64,000 nt of DNA, taken from Collinsella aerofaciens. GTDB lineage: Bacteria; Actinomycetota; Coriobacteriia; Coriobacteriales; Coriobacteriaceae. The stretch's first letter is position 1; every line of letters begins with the position of its first letter. The notes under the pieces are model-generated. The model was not told the origin of the DNA. It made no database searches and was given only the letters and a program-made list of their open reading frames with translations. The DNA lies in assembly GCF_009876115.1 (NCBI RefSeq), contig NZ_WWSY01000006.1:1-64000 (forward strand), written 5' to 3'. Shown piece after piece: positions 45,871 to 54,662 of this stretch. The translations under genes were made by a program, and so were the position numbers.

Positions 45871-47677
45871 AACCCTCATGGGCAGCATCCGCGACTATAT
45901 GAAAGTCACCGTTGCCACGCCGTTGCTCGTGCTTGGCGAGGTGCTCTGCGAGATGCTGATTCCATTTATCACCGCCAACCTGATCGACGCCATCAAAGAC
46001 GGCGCCACCGTAGCCGAGATGCTTCCCACCGCGGGCCTTTTGGTGCTCATCGCGCTGACATCGCTTGCTTTTGGCGCCGCGGCAGGCGTCACCTGCAGCC
46101 ATGCGAGTTGCGGCTTCGCCAAGAACCTGCGTCACGACCTGTTCTACAAAATCCAGACGTTCAGCTTTGCCAACATCGATGAGTTCTCGAGCTCCTCGCT
46201 CGTCACGCGCCTGACCACCGACATCAACAACGTGCAGCAGGCCTTTATGATGATCATCCGTATCGCCGTGCGCGCGCCGCTGGTATTGATCTTCGCCTTT
46301 ACCATGGCATTTATCATGGGCGGCAGCGTTGCCATGGTCTACCTGGTCATCATCCCGCTGCTGGGCTTTGGGCTGTTCTTTATCATCTTTAAGGTGCGCC
46401 CCATCTTCTCGCGCGTGTTCCACAAGTACGATGCCCTTAACGAGTCCGTTGAGGAAAACGTCACCGGCATGCGCGTGGTTAAGAGCTACGTACGCGAAGA
46501 CTTTGAGAAGGAGAAGTTCGCGACCGCCGCGCGCGACGTCCAGATGGACTTCACCCGCGCCGAGAAGCTGCTCGCCTTTAACAACCCCATGATGAACATC
46601 TGCGTCAACGGCGCGTTTGTCGTCATCATCTACCTGGGCTCCAAGCTCATCATCACGAGCCAGGGTACGCTGTTCGACGTGGGCCAGCTCTCCTCGACCT
46701 TTACCTATGGTTTCCAGATTCTCATGAGCCTGATGCAGCTGTCGATGATCTTTGTCATGGTGACCATGGCCGACGAATCGGCACACCGCATTGCCGAGGT
46801 GCTGGCCGCCGAGCCCACGATCGCCAATCCCGCCGAGCCCGTGCTCGAGGTTGCCGACGGTTCCATCGACTTTGACCACGTCAGCTTTAAGTATTCCGCG
46901 CATGCGAAACGCCAGGCGCTCGACGATATCGACCTGCACATTACGAGCGGCGAGACCATCGGCATCATCGGCGGCACGGGTTCTGCCAAGTCCACGCTCG
47001 TCAACCTCATTGCCCGCCTGTACGACACCACCGAAGGCGCTGTGCGCGTGGGCGGCGTGGACGTGCGCGACTACGACCTGGACGCGCTGCGTCACCAGGT
47101 CGCCATGGTGCTGCAGAAAAACGTGCTGTTTAGCGGCACCATCGCCGAGAACCTGCGTTGGGGCGACCCGAACGCCACCGACGAGGAAGTCCGCGAGGCA
47201 GCGCATCTGGCCTGCGCCGACGAGTTTGTCGACGGTTTCCCCAAGGGCTACGACACCTGGATCGAACAGGGCGGCTCTAATGTTTCGGGCGGTCAGAAGC
47301 AGCGCCTGTGCATTGCACGCGCCCTGCTGCGTCGCCCCAAGATCTTGATCCTGGACGACTCCACCAGCGCCGTCGACACCAAGACCGACGCCAAGATCCG
47401 CGCAGGGCTGGCAAGCTATCTGCCCAACACGACCAAGCTCATCATCGCCCAGCGCATCAGCTCCGTGCAGGACGCAGACCGCATCATCGTCATGGAGGGC
47501 GGCCGTATCGCGCAGATCGGCAACCATGACGAGCTACTCAAGACGAGCGAGATCTACCGCGAGACCTTTACCTCGCAAAACAAGATGTCTGCCGAGGGCG
47601 AAGGGGCCGTCGAGGCCGACACCGAGGCATCCGCAACGCAAGCTCAGACCCAGGAAGGAGGCGAGGCACATGAGTAA
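45863..47677 (+). CDS. ABC exporter half-transporter, degenerate-site partner
   Basis: Type IV ABC exporter subunit of 604 residues: six membrane helices (about 15-310), then a nucleotide-binding domain. Walker A reads IGGTGSAKSTL. The signature NVSGGQKQRL is canonical. Walker B, ILILDDSTSAVD, has Asp where the catalytic Glu normally sits. With the next gene this gives one degenerate and one active ATP site, as in heterodimeric multidrug exporters such as LmrCD. The C-terminal 30 residues are acidic. It overlaps the marR gene and the partner gene by 8 bases each. Confidence 0.93.
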   Translation: MIKTLMGSIRDYMKVTVATPLLVLGEVLCEMLIPFITANLIDAIKDGATVAEMLPTAGLLVLIALTSLAFGAAAGVTCSHASCGFAKNLRHDLFYKIQTFSFANIDEFSSSSLVTRLTTDINNVQQAFMMIIRIAVRAPLVLIFAFTMAFIMGGSVAMVYLVIIPLLGFGLFFIIFKVRPIFSRVFHKYDALNESVEENVTGMRVVKSYVREDFEKEKFATAARDVQMDFTRAEKLLAFNNPMMNICVNGAFVVIIYLGSKLIITSQGTLFDVGQLSSTFTYGFQILMSLMQLSMIFVMVTMADESAHRIAEVLAAEPTIANPAEPVLEVADGSIDFDHVSFKYSAHAKRQALDDIDLHITSGETIGIIGGTGSAKSTLVNLIARLYDTTEGAVRVGGVDVRDYDLDALRHQVAMVLQKNVLFSGTIAENLRWGDPNATDEEVREAAHLACADEFVDGFPKGYDTWIEQGGSNVSGGQKQRLCIARALLRRPKILILDDSTSAVDTKTDAKIRAGLASYLPNTTKLIIAQRISSVQDADRIIVMEGGRIAQIGNHDELLKTSEIYRETFTSQNKMSAEGEGAVEADTEASATQAQTQEGGEAHE

Positions 47678-49589
47678 GGCAACGACCGCCGAGCGCGCGC
47701 TCAACCGCAAGGGCGGCACCATGTCGCGCCTCATCAAGACGCTCTTTGGCTTCTATCCCGTGCTTTTGCCCCTTGTCGTCGCCGGCGTGGTGCTCTGCGC
47801 CATCATCAACTCCATCGGCGCGACCTTCCTGCAGAGCGCCCTGCAAATTATTAGCGAATCGTGGCAGTCGGGCGATTGGGAAGCCGCGCAGCCCAAGATT
47901 CTGCAGCTCGTGACCACCCTCGCCTGCATCTACGGCGTCGGCGTCCTGTCCTCGCTCTTCTGGAACCGCGCCATGGCTATCGTCACGCAGGGCTCGCTCG
48001 AGAAGCTGCGCGAGATGATGTTCAACCGCATGCAGGACCTGCCGATCCGCTACTTCGACACGCACCAGCGCGGCGATATCATGAGCCACTACACCAACGA
48101 CATCGACACGCTGCGTCAGATGATCAGCCAGTCGCTGCCCAACCTGCTCATGACGATCATCATCATCGTCACGGTGTTCTTTATCATGCTGTACTACAGC
48201 GTGTGGATGTGCCTGGTCATCATCGCCGGCGTCGCCTTTATGACCTTTATGACCAAGCTGCTCGGCTCCAACTCCGCGCGCTTCTTCATTGCGCAGCAGA
48301 CCGAGCTCGGCGTGGTCGAGGGCCATATCGAGGAAGTCATGAACGGTCAGAAGGTCGTCAAGGCGTTCTGCCACGAGTCTGCCGCCGAGGCCGATTTTGA
48401 CGAGCGCAACGAAAAGCTCTTCGAGGTCTCCCAGAAGGCCAACATGTACGCCAACATCCTCATGCCCATCCTTATGAACCTGGGCAACCTGCTCTACGTG
48501 CTGGTGGCCCTTGCCGGCGGCATTTTCCTGGCGCTGGGCGTGCCCAACCTGAGCATCTCGGGCATGGCGCTGTCCATCGCCGTCGTGGTGCCGTTCCTCA
48601 ACATGACCAAGCAGTTCTGCGGACAGATCGGCCAGATCTCGCAGCAGATCAACGCCGTGGTCATGGGCCTCGCCGGCGCCGACCGCATCTTTGAGCTCAT
48701 CGACGAGAAGCCCGAGGCCGACGAAGGCTACGTGACGCTCGTCAACGCGCAGGTGAACCCCGAGACTTGGGAGTTCGAGGAGGCCGACCACCACACCGGC
48801 ATGTGGGCATGGAAACACCCGCACCGCGCAACCGGCGAGATCGAGTACGTACCGCTGCGCGGCGACCTGGTCATGGACAACGTCGACTTTGGCTACACGC
48901 CCGACCACGAGGTACTGCACGGCGTGTCCGTGTTTGCCAAGCCGGGCCAGAAAGTCGCGTTTGTCGGCGCCACCGGTGCCGGTAAGACGACCATCACCAA
49001 CCTCATCAACCGTTTCTATGACATCGCCGACGGCAAGATCCGCTACGACGGCATCAACGTCAACAAGATCCGCAAGGCCGATCTGCGCCGCTCGCTGGGC
49101 GTGGTGCTGCAGGACGTGAACCTGTTCACCGGCAGCGTGATGGATAACATCCGCTACGGCAACCTGGATGCCACCGACGAGGAGTGCATCGCAGCGGCAA
49201 AGCTCGCCGGAGCAGACGACTTTATCACCCGCCTGCCTGACGGCTACGACACGATGCTCACCGGCAACGGCGCCCAGCTGTCGCAGGGCCAGCGCCAGCT
49301 GATTTCGATCGCACGCGCCGCCGTCGCCGATCCGCCGGCAATGATTCTGGACGAGGCCACGAGCTCCATCGACACCCGCACCGAGGCCATCGTACAGGCG
49401 GGCATGGACAAGCTCATGGAGGGCCGCACGACGTTTGTCATCGCACACCGCCTGTCCACCGTGCGCAACTCTGACGCGATCATCTGTCTGGACCACGGCC
49501 GCATCATCGAGCGCGGCAACCACGACGAACTGATCGCCAAGCGCGGGTATTACTACCAGCTCTACACCGGAGCGTTTGAGCTGGAGTAG
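47670..49589 (+). CDS. ABC exporter half-transporter, catalytic-site partner
   Basis: Second subunit of 639 residues with six membrane helices (about 25-330) and a nucleotide-binding domain. Walker A is GATGAGKTT and Walker B, AMILDEATSSID, keeps the catalytic Glu. Its signature is LSQGQRQL instead of LSGGQ. The degenerate ATP site would therefore combine the partner's Walker motifs with this signature. An insert of about 50 residues (VNAQVNPETWEFEEADHHTG and following) precedes the ATPase domain. The start at 47670 follows AAGGAGG. A giant inverted repeat and a terminator follow. Confidence 0.93.
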   Translation: MSKATTAERALNRKGGTMSRLIKTLFGFYPVLLPLVVAGVVLCAIINSIGATFLQSALQIISESWQSGDWEAAQPKILQLVTTLACIYGVGVLSSLFWNRAMAIVTQGSLEKLREMMFNRMQDLPIRYFDTHQRGDIMSHYTNDIDTLRQMISQSLPNLLMTIIIIVTVFFIMLYYSVWMCLVIIAGVAFMTFMTKLLGSNSARFFIAQQTELGVVEGHIEEVMNGQKVVKAFCHESAAEADFDERNEKLFEVSQKANMYANILMPILMNLGNLLYVLVALAGGIFLALGVPNLSISGMALSIAVVVPFLNMTKQFCGQIGQISQQINAVVMGLAGADRIFELIDEKPEADEGYVTLVNAQVNPETWEFEEADHHTGMWAWKHPHRATGEIEYVPLRGDLVMDNVDFGYTPDHEVLHGVSVFAKPGQKVAFVGATGAGKTTITNLINRFYDIADGKIRYDGINVNKIRKADLRRSLGVVLQDVNLFTGSVMDNIRYGNLDATDEECIAAAKLAGADDFITRLPDGYDTMLTGNGAQLSQGQRQLISIARAAVADPPAMILDEATSSIDTRTEAIVQAGMDKLMEGRTTFVIAHRLSTVRNSDAIICLDHGRIIERGNHDELIAKRGYYYQLYTGAFELE

Positions 49590-49603
49590 GACCGATTACT
49601 GAC

Positions 49604-49713
49604 GGAGGGTGCCCCGGGGACGGGCGGGGTATTTCCTCCGTGCTCAAACATTCTCGCTGCGCTGCGAAACTGCGCGCGGAGGAAATACCCCGCCCGTCCC
49701 CGGGGCACCCTCC
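49604..49713. repeat. Perfect inverted repeat with 37-bp arms
   Basis: The left arm (49604-49640) begins GGAGGGTGCCCCGGGGACGG and ends TTTCCTCCG. The right arm (49677-49713) is its exact reverse complement. A 36-base loop, starting TGCTCAAACATTCTCGCTGC, separates them. It lies 14 bases after the ABC exporter stop, before a separate conventional terminator. Confidence 0.95.
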
Positions 49714-49756
49714 TGTACGCGATTAGCCCGTCATTTAAAACGGAATAAAAGTTAGT

Positions 49757-49790
49757 GAGGCCCTGGCCGTTTGGCCAGGGCCTCGTTTTG
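49757..49790. terminator. Bidirectional terminator
   Basis: GAGGCCCTGGCC-GTTT-GGCCAGGGCCTC is a perfect 12-bp stem, followed by GTTTTG on the plus strand and ACTAACTTTTA on the minus. It serves the convergent ABC exporter and LysR genes. Confidence 0.9.
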
Positions 49791-49796
49791 TGTAAG

Positions 49797-50675
49797 CTAC
49801 TTGAGGAGTTGGGCCATGGCGTTGACGAATTTTTTGACTTGGAGGGTAGGCTCGAGCGGGTAGTGCAAATAGACTGGCACCTCGCGGCCGCACAGGAACG
49901 GCACGCCTACAAAGGCCGGGTGTACGCCTGACCAAGCTCCGCAGGTGAGCACCGCGTCGCCCTTTTCCTCCGCCTCGTTAAAAAGCGCAAAGTCAAAGCT
50001 ATCCACGTCGATCACGTCCACGCCGCCGTCGGCCAAAAGGTCGATGCGCAGGCTGTCCATGGCGTCGTTGCCGTGACGGAGCACGCGCAGGCGCATGCCC
50101 TCCAGGTCGGCAACTGTGATGCGCGTCTTGCGCGCAAGCGGGCTCGTGCGCGGCACGTCGATATAAAACGGCACGGTAACGATGCGGAGCTTTTGGCAGG
50201 CGTCGCCCCAGCGCGGGGTCGAAAAACTCGACTGCACCACATCCACCTCGCGCCCCAGACTGCGCATGACGGTCTCGCGCTCATCGTAAAGGTCCCCCAC
50301 CGGCACAATCTCAAAACGCAAGCGCGGCTCCATGTCGTGCACCTGCGGCCACAGCGCGAGCGTGTGGCGCCCCGGGCACATCATCGATACGCCCAGGCGC
50401 ACCGCACCGCCATCGCCCGCCGCTCGCCGGGCGCGGCGCAACGCATCCTCGGATTGGCGCATGATCGAGCGCGCGTCGTCCACCAACAGCGCGCCCGCCG
50501 GCGTCACCTTGACGCCCGAGTGCGACCGCTCGAACAGCGTGATGCCGAACTCGGCCTCGAAGCCCGAAACCTGCTTGACGAGTGCCGGCGTCGACACGCG
50601 CAGCTTTGCCGCCGCGCGCGAGAAACTTCCCAGCTCCGCGGCGGCCGAAATAGCGTCAAGTCGTCGATCGTACAC
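49797..50675 (-). CDS. LysR-family transcriptional regulator
   Basis: Regulator of 292 residues. The N-terminal helix-turn-helix reads YDRRLDAISAAAELGSFSRA and then AAKLRVSTPALVKQVSGFEAEFG, followed by a periplasmic-binding-like effector domain. The start is taken as GTG at 50675 (VYDRRLD), preceded by GGGAG; the frame extends 11 codons further. It is divergent from the SDR-MFS-dehydrogenase operon and probably controls it, with a TTGAG-N7-CTCAA palindrome in between. Its position-specific effector is unknown. Confidence 0.9.
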   Translation of the reverse strand: MYDRRLDAISAAAELGSFSRAAAKLRVSTPALVKQVSGFEAEFGITLFERSHSGVKVTPAGALLVDDARSIMRQSEDALRRARRAAGDGGAVRLGVSMMCPGRHTLALWPQVHDMEPRLRFEIVPVGDLYDERETVMRSLGREVDVVQSSFSTPRWGDACQKLRIVTVPFYIDVPRTSPLARKTRITVADLEGMRLRVLRHGNDAMDSLRIDLLADGGVDVIDVDSFDFALFNEAEEKGDAVLTCGAWSGVHPAFVGVPFLCGREVPVYLHYPLEPTLQVKKFVNAMAQLLK

Positions 50676-50746
50676 GTCAATCTCCCGTTTTCGCACGCGC
50701 GGGCGCACAGCACCGCAGGGGGTCGTTTTCGCAGGTCACGCGCTCA

Positions 50747-50777
50747 ATTGAGAACAAACCTCAATGCATAGTATAAA
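50747..50777 (+). promoter_or_regulatory. Divergent LysR-type operator and promoter
   Basis: ATTGAG-AACAAAC-CTCAAT (50747-50765) is an inverted repeat containing the T-N11-A pattern of LysR sites. TTGAGA (50748-50753), 18 bases, TATAAA (50772-50777) could be the promoter of the SDR operon, overlapping the palindrome. Confidence 0.6.
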
Positions 50778-50908
50778 CCTATGGTTAACGCCCTTCTAAC
50801 AAATATGCAATTCACCTGCGCAAATGCAAAGCATACGATAACCAGCGAAAACCACGTGGGTCGATTAATGGGAGCGACCCACCGGGAGGCACAAGAAGGG
50901 AAGTTCCT

Positions 50909-51790
50909 ATGAGCAATTGGCTTAAGCTCGAGGGCGATGTCTGCGCTGTGACTGGAGCGCTCGGCGGCATGGGCGTCGAGATTTGCCGCGAGTTCGCCCG
51001 CAATGGCGCTAACGTCGTCCTGCTCGACCTGGACGAGGAGAAGGTCAAGGCCGCTGCCGCCGACCTCGCTGCCGAGTTTGGCATCCACGCCGAGGGCTAC
51101 AAGATGAACGCCACCGACGAGGCCGAGGTTCAGGCCGCCGTCGACGCCACCATCGCCAACTTCGGCCGCGTCGACGTTCTCGTCAACACCGCCGGCATTC
51201 TGCGCTTCGCAGCCATGGAGGACCTGCCGCTCTCCGACTGGAACGAGGTCATCAACGTCAACCTCACCGGCTACTTCATCACCTCGCAGCGCTTTGGTCG
51301 CGAGATGATCAAGGCCGGCCAGGGCCGCCTGGTTCACATCTCCACCGTCGCCAGTCACTCCCCCGAAACGTTCTCGGGCGTGTACAGCTCCACCAAGGCG
51401 GGCGTCAACATGATGTCCAAGATGCTGGCTGCCGAGTGGGGTCCCTACGGCGTGCGCTCCAACTGCGTCGAGCCCTGCTTCGTCAAGACCCCCATGTCGG
51501 CAAGCTTTTACGCCGATCCCGAGGTCGAGAAGAGCCGCAGCCGCCTCATCGCCACGCGTCGCATCGGCGAGGTCAGCGATATCGCCAACGCCGTCATGTT
51601 CCTGGCGTCCACGCGCTCAGACTTTACCACCGGCGACGCCATCAAGGTCGACGGCGGCTTCTCCAACATGATGGGCGACCTCACCGCCAAGCCCGGCGGC
51701 CGCCGCGCCTTTGCCGACAACTACCTCAAGAACAAGGGCGTCGAGCTCTGGTCCGATGAGTCCGGCGTCGCAAAGCCGACTGACCAGTAA
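50909..51790 (+). CDS. Short-chain dehydrogenase/reductase
   Basis: Classical SDR of 293 residues. The NAD(P) loop is VTGALGGMGVEI and the acidic LLDLDEEK after beta-2 favours NAD(H). VNTAGILRF is the NNAG-like motif. The catalytic triad region contains HISTVASHS and YSSTKAGVNMMSKM. The C-terminal DYLxxN-like tail is about 30 residues longer than usual. It is the first gene of an operon with an OFA-type MFS transporter and a Gfo/Idh-type dehydrogenase. The substrate is unknown; two oxidoreductases with one importer suggest oxidation of a polyol, cyclitol or sugar acid. Confidence 0.9.
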   Translation: MSNWLKLEGDVCAVTGALGGMGVEICREFARNGANVVLLDLDEEKVKAAAADLAAEFGIHAEGYKMNATDEAEVQAAVDATIANFGRVDVLVNTAGILRFAAMEDLPLSDWNEVINVNLTGYFITSQRFGREMIKAGQGRLVHISTVASHSPETFSGVYSSTKAGVNMMSKMLAAEWGPYGVRSNCVEPCFVKTPMSASFYADPEVEKSRSRLIATRRIGEVSDIANAVMFLASTRSDFTTGDAIKVDGGFSNMMGDLTAKPGGRRAFADNYLKNKGVELWSDESGVAKPTDQ

Positions 51791-51874
51791 ACCAGCCCGG
51801 TAGAAAGGGGCGCGGGGCAAGCACCTCAGCGGCGTTTGCCCCTCCCCTCCCCCGTATCGATTAGAAAGAGTCCA

Positions 51875-53131
51875 ATGGCTTCCACCAACTCCAACAAGGG
51901 TCGCGCCGTCGTGCTTTCCGCCGCGTGCGTCACCATGTTCTTCATCAGCTCCATCGCGCTGTATTCCGTTGTGAGCAAGAACCTGCTCGCCGTCTATCCC
52001 GAGTGGTCCAGCGCTCTTACCTGGGCTTTCCCGGTCTTCCAGACCATCATGGCCGTGACGGGCATCTTCGCCGGCCGCATCTCCGATAAGATCGGCCCGC
52101 GCAACGTCGTGATCGCTGCCGCCGTGTGCTACGGCGTGGGCTGGTTCATGTCCGGCACCGTCACCGAGCCGTGGCAGTTCTACCTGTGGTTCTCGCTCGT
52201 CGCCGCCATCGGCAACGGCCTGGGCTACAACCCCGCGCTCACCACCGGCCAAAAGTGGTTCATCGACAAAAAGGGCCTCGCCTCCGGCATCACCCTGGCC
52301 GCTTCGACCGCCGGCCCCGCCGTGCTGTCCCCGGTGCTCGCCTCGCTGCTCATCCCGAGCCTTGGCATCTTTGGCGCCCTTAAGGCACTCGGCGTCATCT
52401 TCTTTGTGACGATCGCCGCCTCCGCCCTGTTCCTGAAGGCCCCCGAGGCCGGTTGGCTGCCCGAGGGCTTCGAGGTCCCCAAGGGCGGCGCGCACGCCGG
52501 CACTTTCGGCGACCTCACCCCGGGCGAGATGGTCAAAACCCCGCGCTTCTGGGTCCTCATCGCCACCTTCGCCTTCGCCGCCACCGCGGGCACCCTGCTC
52601 GTGGGCAAGGTTGCCTCCATCGCCGCTGTCCAGCTCTTCGCCGACCCCACGAGCGCCGCGGCCGTCGCCCTCGGCGGCGTGGTCGTCTCCGTCAACACCT
52701 GCGCCAACCTGGTCGGCCGTCTGTCCTTTGGCCAGATCATCGACAAGCTCGGCGCCTACAAGTCGCTGCTCATCAGCCTTGTCGTCACCATCGTCGCGCT
52801 CGTCATCATGTCGATGAGCTTTACGCAGAGCATGTTCTTTGTGGCGCTCGCTCTGCTCGGCTTTAGCTTTGGCGCCCTGCTCGTCATCTACCCGCCGCTC
52901 ACCGGTGGCGCCTTTGGCACCAGCAACATCGGCGTCAACTACGGCATCATGTTTTTGGGCTACGCCGCTTCTACCTGGATCAGCCAGCCCATCACCGCCG
53001 TGCTGTATCACGCCGAGGCCGGCAGCGCCGCCTACCAGCAGTCCTTCTACGGCGCCATCGTGATTGCCGCCATCGCCGTCGTACTCACCGTCTACATGAT
53101 GGTCTCCGACAGCAAGAAGAAGTCCGCTTAG
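51875..53131 (+). CDS. OFA-type MFS transporter
   Basis: Major-facilitator permease of 418 residues with 12 membrane helices. Segments such as GIFAGRISDKIGPRNVVIAA, LGYNPALTTGQKWFIDKKGL and FGTSNIGVNYGIMFLGYAAS resemble the oxalate:formate antiporter (OFA) subfamily, which carries small organic acids. The ATG at 51875 follows AGAAAGAG. It probably imports the substrate of the flanking dehydrogenases. Confidence 0.9.
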   Translation: MASTNSNKGRAVVLSAACVTMFFISSIALYSVVSKNLLAVYPEWSSALTWAFPVFQTIMAVTGIFAGRISDKIGPRNVVIAAAVCYGVGWFMSGTVTEPWQFYLWFSLVAAIGNGLGYNPALTTGQKWFIDKKGLASGITLAASTAGPAVLSPVLASLLIPSLGIFGALKALGVIFFVTIAASALFLKAPEAGWLPEGFEVPKGGAHAGTFGDLTPGEMVKTPRFWVLIATFAFAATAGTLLVGKVASIAAVQLFADPTSAAAVALGGVVVSVNTCANLVGRLSFGQIIDKLGAYKSLLISLVVTIVALVIMSMSFTQSMFFVALALLGFSFGALLVIYPPLTGGAFGTSNIGVNYGIMFLGYAASTWISQPITAVLYHAEAGSAAYQQSFYGAIVIAAIAVVLTVYMMVSDSKKKSA

Positions 53132-53199
53132 TTTTGCTTGACGCGGCAAGGGCCGTCCTCTTGCCGCATTCCACCGGTCACCAGTATTAAGGAGTCGAA

Positions 53200-54240
53200 A
53201 TGTCTGAGCTCAACCCCGTCCGCATTGCCGTTATCGGCGCCGGTGCCATGGGCCGCAACCACATCCGCTTTGTCACCGAGGAGCCCGAAGCCGAGCTCGT
53301 CGCCATCGCCGACGCCTTTGAGGGCGCCCGCGCCACGGCCGAGGCCGCCAGCGTGCCGTTTTACACCGATCCCGCCCAGATGATGGACGAGGTCAAGCCC
53401 GAGGCCGTCATCATCGCCACCCCCAACGACCTGCATCTGGGCGTTGCCCGCGAGGCCGTGAAGCGCAACATCGTGCCGCTGGTCGAAAAGCCGATCTCCA
53501 ATGACCTCGAGGATGCCCAGGCCTTTGCCGCCGAGGCCGAGACCGCCGGCGTGCCCGTGCTCGTGGGCCAGCACCGTCGTCACAACCCCTTCGTCAACAA
53601 AGCCAAAGAGATCATCGAGTCCGGCGAGCTGGGCAAGCTCACCGTGTCGAGCTTCCACTACATGATCTATAAGAACGACGAGTACTTTGACGTCGAGTGG
53701 CGCCGCAAGAAGGGTGCCGGCCCGATCCTGGTCAACCTGGTGCACGACGTCGACCTGCTCCGCTACCTGCTGGGCGAGCCCGTTGCCGTCCAGGGCATGC
53801 AGTCCAGCGCCGCGCGCGGTTTTGAGACCGAGGACTCCGCCGTGGTCAACGTCCGTTTTGCCGATGGCGCGCTTGCGAGCATGACCATCTCCGACGCCAC
53901 CGCCAGCCCCTGGAACTGGGAAGCCACCGCTCGCGAGGACCCGCAGTACCGCCCCTTCGACGCCGATGCCTACTTTATTGGCGGTACCAAGGGCGCCCTG
54001 TCGCTGCCCCGCCTGCACCAGTTCTCCTACGACGGCGCCTCCAACTGGCACAAGCCGCTGCAGATGGAGATCCCGGCCGTCGACCCGGCGCTTCCCCACA
54101 AGATGCAGCTCAAGCACTTTGTGAAGGTCGTCCGCCGCGAGGTCGAGCCCGTCGTAACCCCCGCCGACAACGTCAAGACGCTCACGCTTCTCAACGCCAT
54201 CAAGGAGGCCGCCGAGACCGGCCAGCTCGTCGAGCTGTAG
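53200..54240 (+). CDS. Gfo/Idh/MocA-family oxidoreductase
   Basis: NAD(P)-dependent dehydrogenase of 346 residues. The N-terminal Rossmann domain has VIGAGAMGRNH. The conserved EKPI motif (VEKPISNDLED, near residue 95) and VLVGQHRRHNPF follow, and the HDVDLLRYLLG motif supplies the catalytic histidine and aspartate. The family oxidises inositols, sugars or their derivatives. AAGGAG precedes the start. It is the last gene of the LysR-controlled operon and is followed by a terminator. Confidence 0.92.
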   Translation: MSELNPVRIAVIGAGAMGRNHIRFVTEEPEAELVAIADAFEGARATAEAASVPFYTDPAQMMDEVKPEAVIIATPNDLHLGVAREAVKRNIVPLVEKPISNDLEDAQAFAAEAETAGVPVLVGQHRRHNPFVNKAKEIIESGELGKLTVSSFHYMIYKNDEYFDVEWRRKKGAGPILVNLVHDVDLLRYLLGEPVAVQGMQSSAARGFETEDSAVVNVRFADGALASMTISDATASPWNWEATAREDPQYRPFDADAYFIGGTKGALSLPRLHQFSYDGASNWHKPLQMEIPAVDPALPHKMQLKHFVKVVRREVEPVVTPADNVKTLTLLNAIKEAAETGQLVEL

Positions 54241-54312
54241 CACCTTAGGACAGGCCGCGGCAGAAACCCCATGCCGGGCCCCTCGGTCCGCCACAAATAA
54301 GCCCCTCTTCTT

Positions 54313-54349
54313 TGCCCCGCGAGCAGCCTCCTGCCCGCGGGGCATTTTT
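54313..54349 (+). terminator. Rho-independent terminator
   Basis: TGCCCCGCG / CGCGGGGCA, 9-bp stem with a 14-base loop, followed by five T, after the Gfo/Idh-type gene. Confidence 0.9.
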
Positions 54350-54412
54350 GCTACCTTGCCGACAATCTTTCTGGGGCAGGGGGCTATTTTGCGCCTCAGC
54401 TTGGTTCGTTCG

Positions 54413-54570
54413 CCACGAAATGGGCCTATCTACTACGTTTAACCGATCGCCCTCAACCATGCCAAATTTCGCGGAATAAAAACCGCAGGTAGACGGGTTG
54501 CGCATTTTCGGAAAACCGGGGGATGGTCGACCCACACGGTTCAAACGTAGTAGATAGGCCGCTTTCGTGG
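54413..54570. repeat. 158-bp MITE-like inverted repeat upstream of tex
   Basis: Left arm CCACGAAATGGGCCTATCTA, then CTACGTTTAACCG (54413-54445), is matched by CGGTTCAAACGTAGTAGATA and GGCCGCTTTCGTGG (54537-54570) with few mismatches. The inner 90 bases are not coding. Size and layout resemble a miniature inverted-repeat element. The rest of the 422-base gap before tex holds a terminator and the tex promoter region. Confidence 0.8.
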
Positions 54571-54662
54571 TTCCGCGCCAAAACAGTCTTTTTTGGGCGA
54601 TGTGACGGGTGGTATCCTTGGTAGCTCCGTGCTGCAAACGCACCTTAAACGCAAGGAGTTTC

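Noticed and set aside
47568..49523. A 651-codon minus-strand frame opposite the second ABC exporter gene.
   Set aside because: The plus strand encodes a complete ABC protein with all motifs. The opposite frame is rich in His, Asp and Val as expected of an antisense shadow.
51617..53149. A 510-codon minus-strand frame opposite the SDR and MFS genes.
   Set aside because: Low-complexity Gly/Asp-rich shadow spanning two real genes and the gap between them.
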